The position numbers and the translations under genes were made by a program. From Oceanicaulis sp. BBD 1991-10 (GTDB lineage Bacteria > Pseudomonadota > Alphaproteobacteria > Caulobacterales > Maricaulaceae), in assembly GCA_001657295.1 (NCBI GenBank), contig LYSW01000010.1, forward strand, positions 1 to 54,629: a DNA stretch of 54,629 nt, in the 5' to 3' direction. Positions 54,011 to 54,629 of the stretch are shown one piece after another. Below the pieces are notes generated by a model. It saw only the letters and a list, made by a program, of their open reading frames with translations. It searched no databases and was not told the origin of the DNA. Numbering within the stretch: position 1 is the first letter of the stretch; each line of letters starts with the position of its first letter.

Positions 54011-54629
54011 TCAGCGCGGTCCGGCGATCAGGCGGCCCACCACTTGGGCGGTGTAATCGACCAGCGGAATGACCCGCGCATAGTTTAAACGCGTCGGCCC
54101 GATGACGCCGATCGCGCCGATGATGCGGTTGTCCCGGTCATGGTAGGGCGCGACGATCACGCTGGACCCGGACAGGGAGAAGAGCGGGTTCTCCGAACCG
54201 ATGAACAGCTTCACGCCCTGGCCCGCCCGCGCCTCGTCGAGCAGCGCCAGCAAACCCTCCTGGCGTTCGATATCATCGAATAACAGGCGGATGCGTTCCA
54301 GGTCCTCGGCGGCCTCCACCGTCTCCAGCAGGCGCGCCTGACCGCGCACGATCAAAGAGCGGCTGTCCGGCCCGGACCAATCCGCCAGACCCTGCTCCAC
54401 CAGGCTCGCCGCGGCGGCGTCGAGCTGGGCGCGCCGTTCGGCGATCTCTGTGCGGATCTCGGTGAGCGCTTCGCCCAGCGTGCGCCCGCGCAGGCGCGCG
54501 GAAAGATAATTGCCCGCTTCCGTCAGCGCCGCCGGCGGAAGGCCTGACGGCGCCTTCATCAATCGATTCTCGACCCCGCCGTCTTCGCTGACCAGCACGG
54601 CGAGCACCTCGGTGGGCGACAGGCTGACG
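54011..54629 (-). CDS. hrcA: Heat-inducible transcription repressor HrcA (3' part)
   Basis: The C-terminal 205 residues of HrcA, open to the window edge (5' end missing). Present: [20 protein letters not shown], the central domain, and the conserved end [52 protein letters not shown]. HrcA binds CIRCE operators upstream of heat-shock genes. It lies 40 nt upstream of grpE on the same strand, the standard hrcA-grpE arrangement. Confidence 0.96.
   Translation of the reverse strand, partial: VSLSPTEVLAVLVSEDGGVENRLMKAPSGLPPAALTEAGNYLSARLRGRTLGEALTEIRTEIAERRAQLDAAAASLVEQGLADWSGPDSRSLIVRGQARLLETVEAAEDLERIRLLFDDIERQEGLLALLDEARAGQGVKLFIGSENPLFSLSGSSVIVAPYHDRDNRIIGAIGVIGPTRLNYARVIPLVDYTAQVVGRLIAGPR

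Overview
The window reads as one contiguous piece of chromosome from a high-GC alphaproteobacterium, most likely of the Caulobacterales / Maricaulales / Hyphomonadales type. The basis is the gene order ruvCAB - ybgC - tolQRAB - pal - cpoB - tilS - ftsH, the dnaK-dnaJ-dapB and hrcA-grpE groups, a GTTC-N7-GTTC (alphaproteobacterial) SOS box, two DUF465 proteins and strong G/C bias at third codon positions. The genus cannot be fixed from sequence reading alone. No tRNA, rRNA, CRISPR array, insertion sequence or phage was seen.

Layout. 1-2.1 kb: an AraC-type regulator and an exported ConA-like (DUF1080-type) protein with a frameshifted C-terminus. 2.1-15.8 kb (minus strand): ftsH, tilS, the Tol-Pal envelope system and the RuvABC resolvasome, interrupted by three foreign-looking items: an unknown one-TM protein between pal and cpoB, a TPR protein with a recent internal duplication between ruvB and ybgC, and a palindromic element between ruvB and ruvA. 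16-18.4 kb: a YjhX-type protein, two strong hairpins, then a plus-strand pair: a Tat lipoprotein made of eight Asp/Gly/Cys repeats and, 9 nt later, a JmjC/cupin oxygenase. 18.4-30.2 kb (minus): tkt, pgi, an ArsR-methyltransferase fusion, a photolyase-like protein with apparently swapped domain order, lptD, an SDR/beta-propeller pair and purEK. 30.4-35.1 kb: a PhoX-type phosphatase, a TetR/SnoaL divergent pair with an operator, a diguanylate cyclase, and small proteins.

35.2-45.2 kb: a large fusion of a periplasmic TAXI binding domain, a K+-channel-like pore and two RCK domains, translationally coupled to a TIGR02444 protein; then ubiX, DUF465, SDR, lolA, a thioesterase, DUF2244, an Ada-like methyltransferase whose 5' end carries a copy of a dispersed repeat, and gloA. 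45.6 kb: a small SANT/Myb-like protein behind a promoter with two SOS boxes. 46-54.6 kb: a membrane protein, dapB, dnaJ, dnaK, two small unknowns, an AlkB-like dioxygenase, a glycine-zipper lipoprotein, grpE (C-terminal frameshift) and the 3' part of hrcA.

The best candidates for something undescribed are (1) the repeat lipoprotein plus JmjC oxygenase pair, which may be a substrate-modifier system using Tat export of a modified protein; (2) the TAXI-pore-RCK fusion, a candidate ligand-gated channel with a non-canonical selectivity filter; and (3) the double-SOS-box SANT-like gene. All three functions are inferences from domain content and context.
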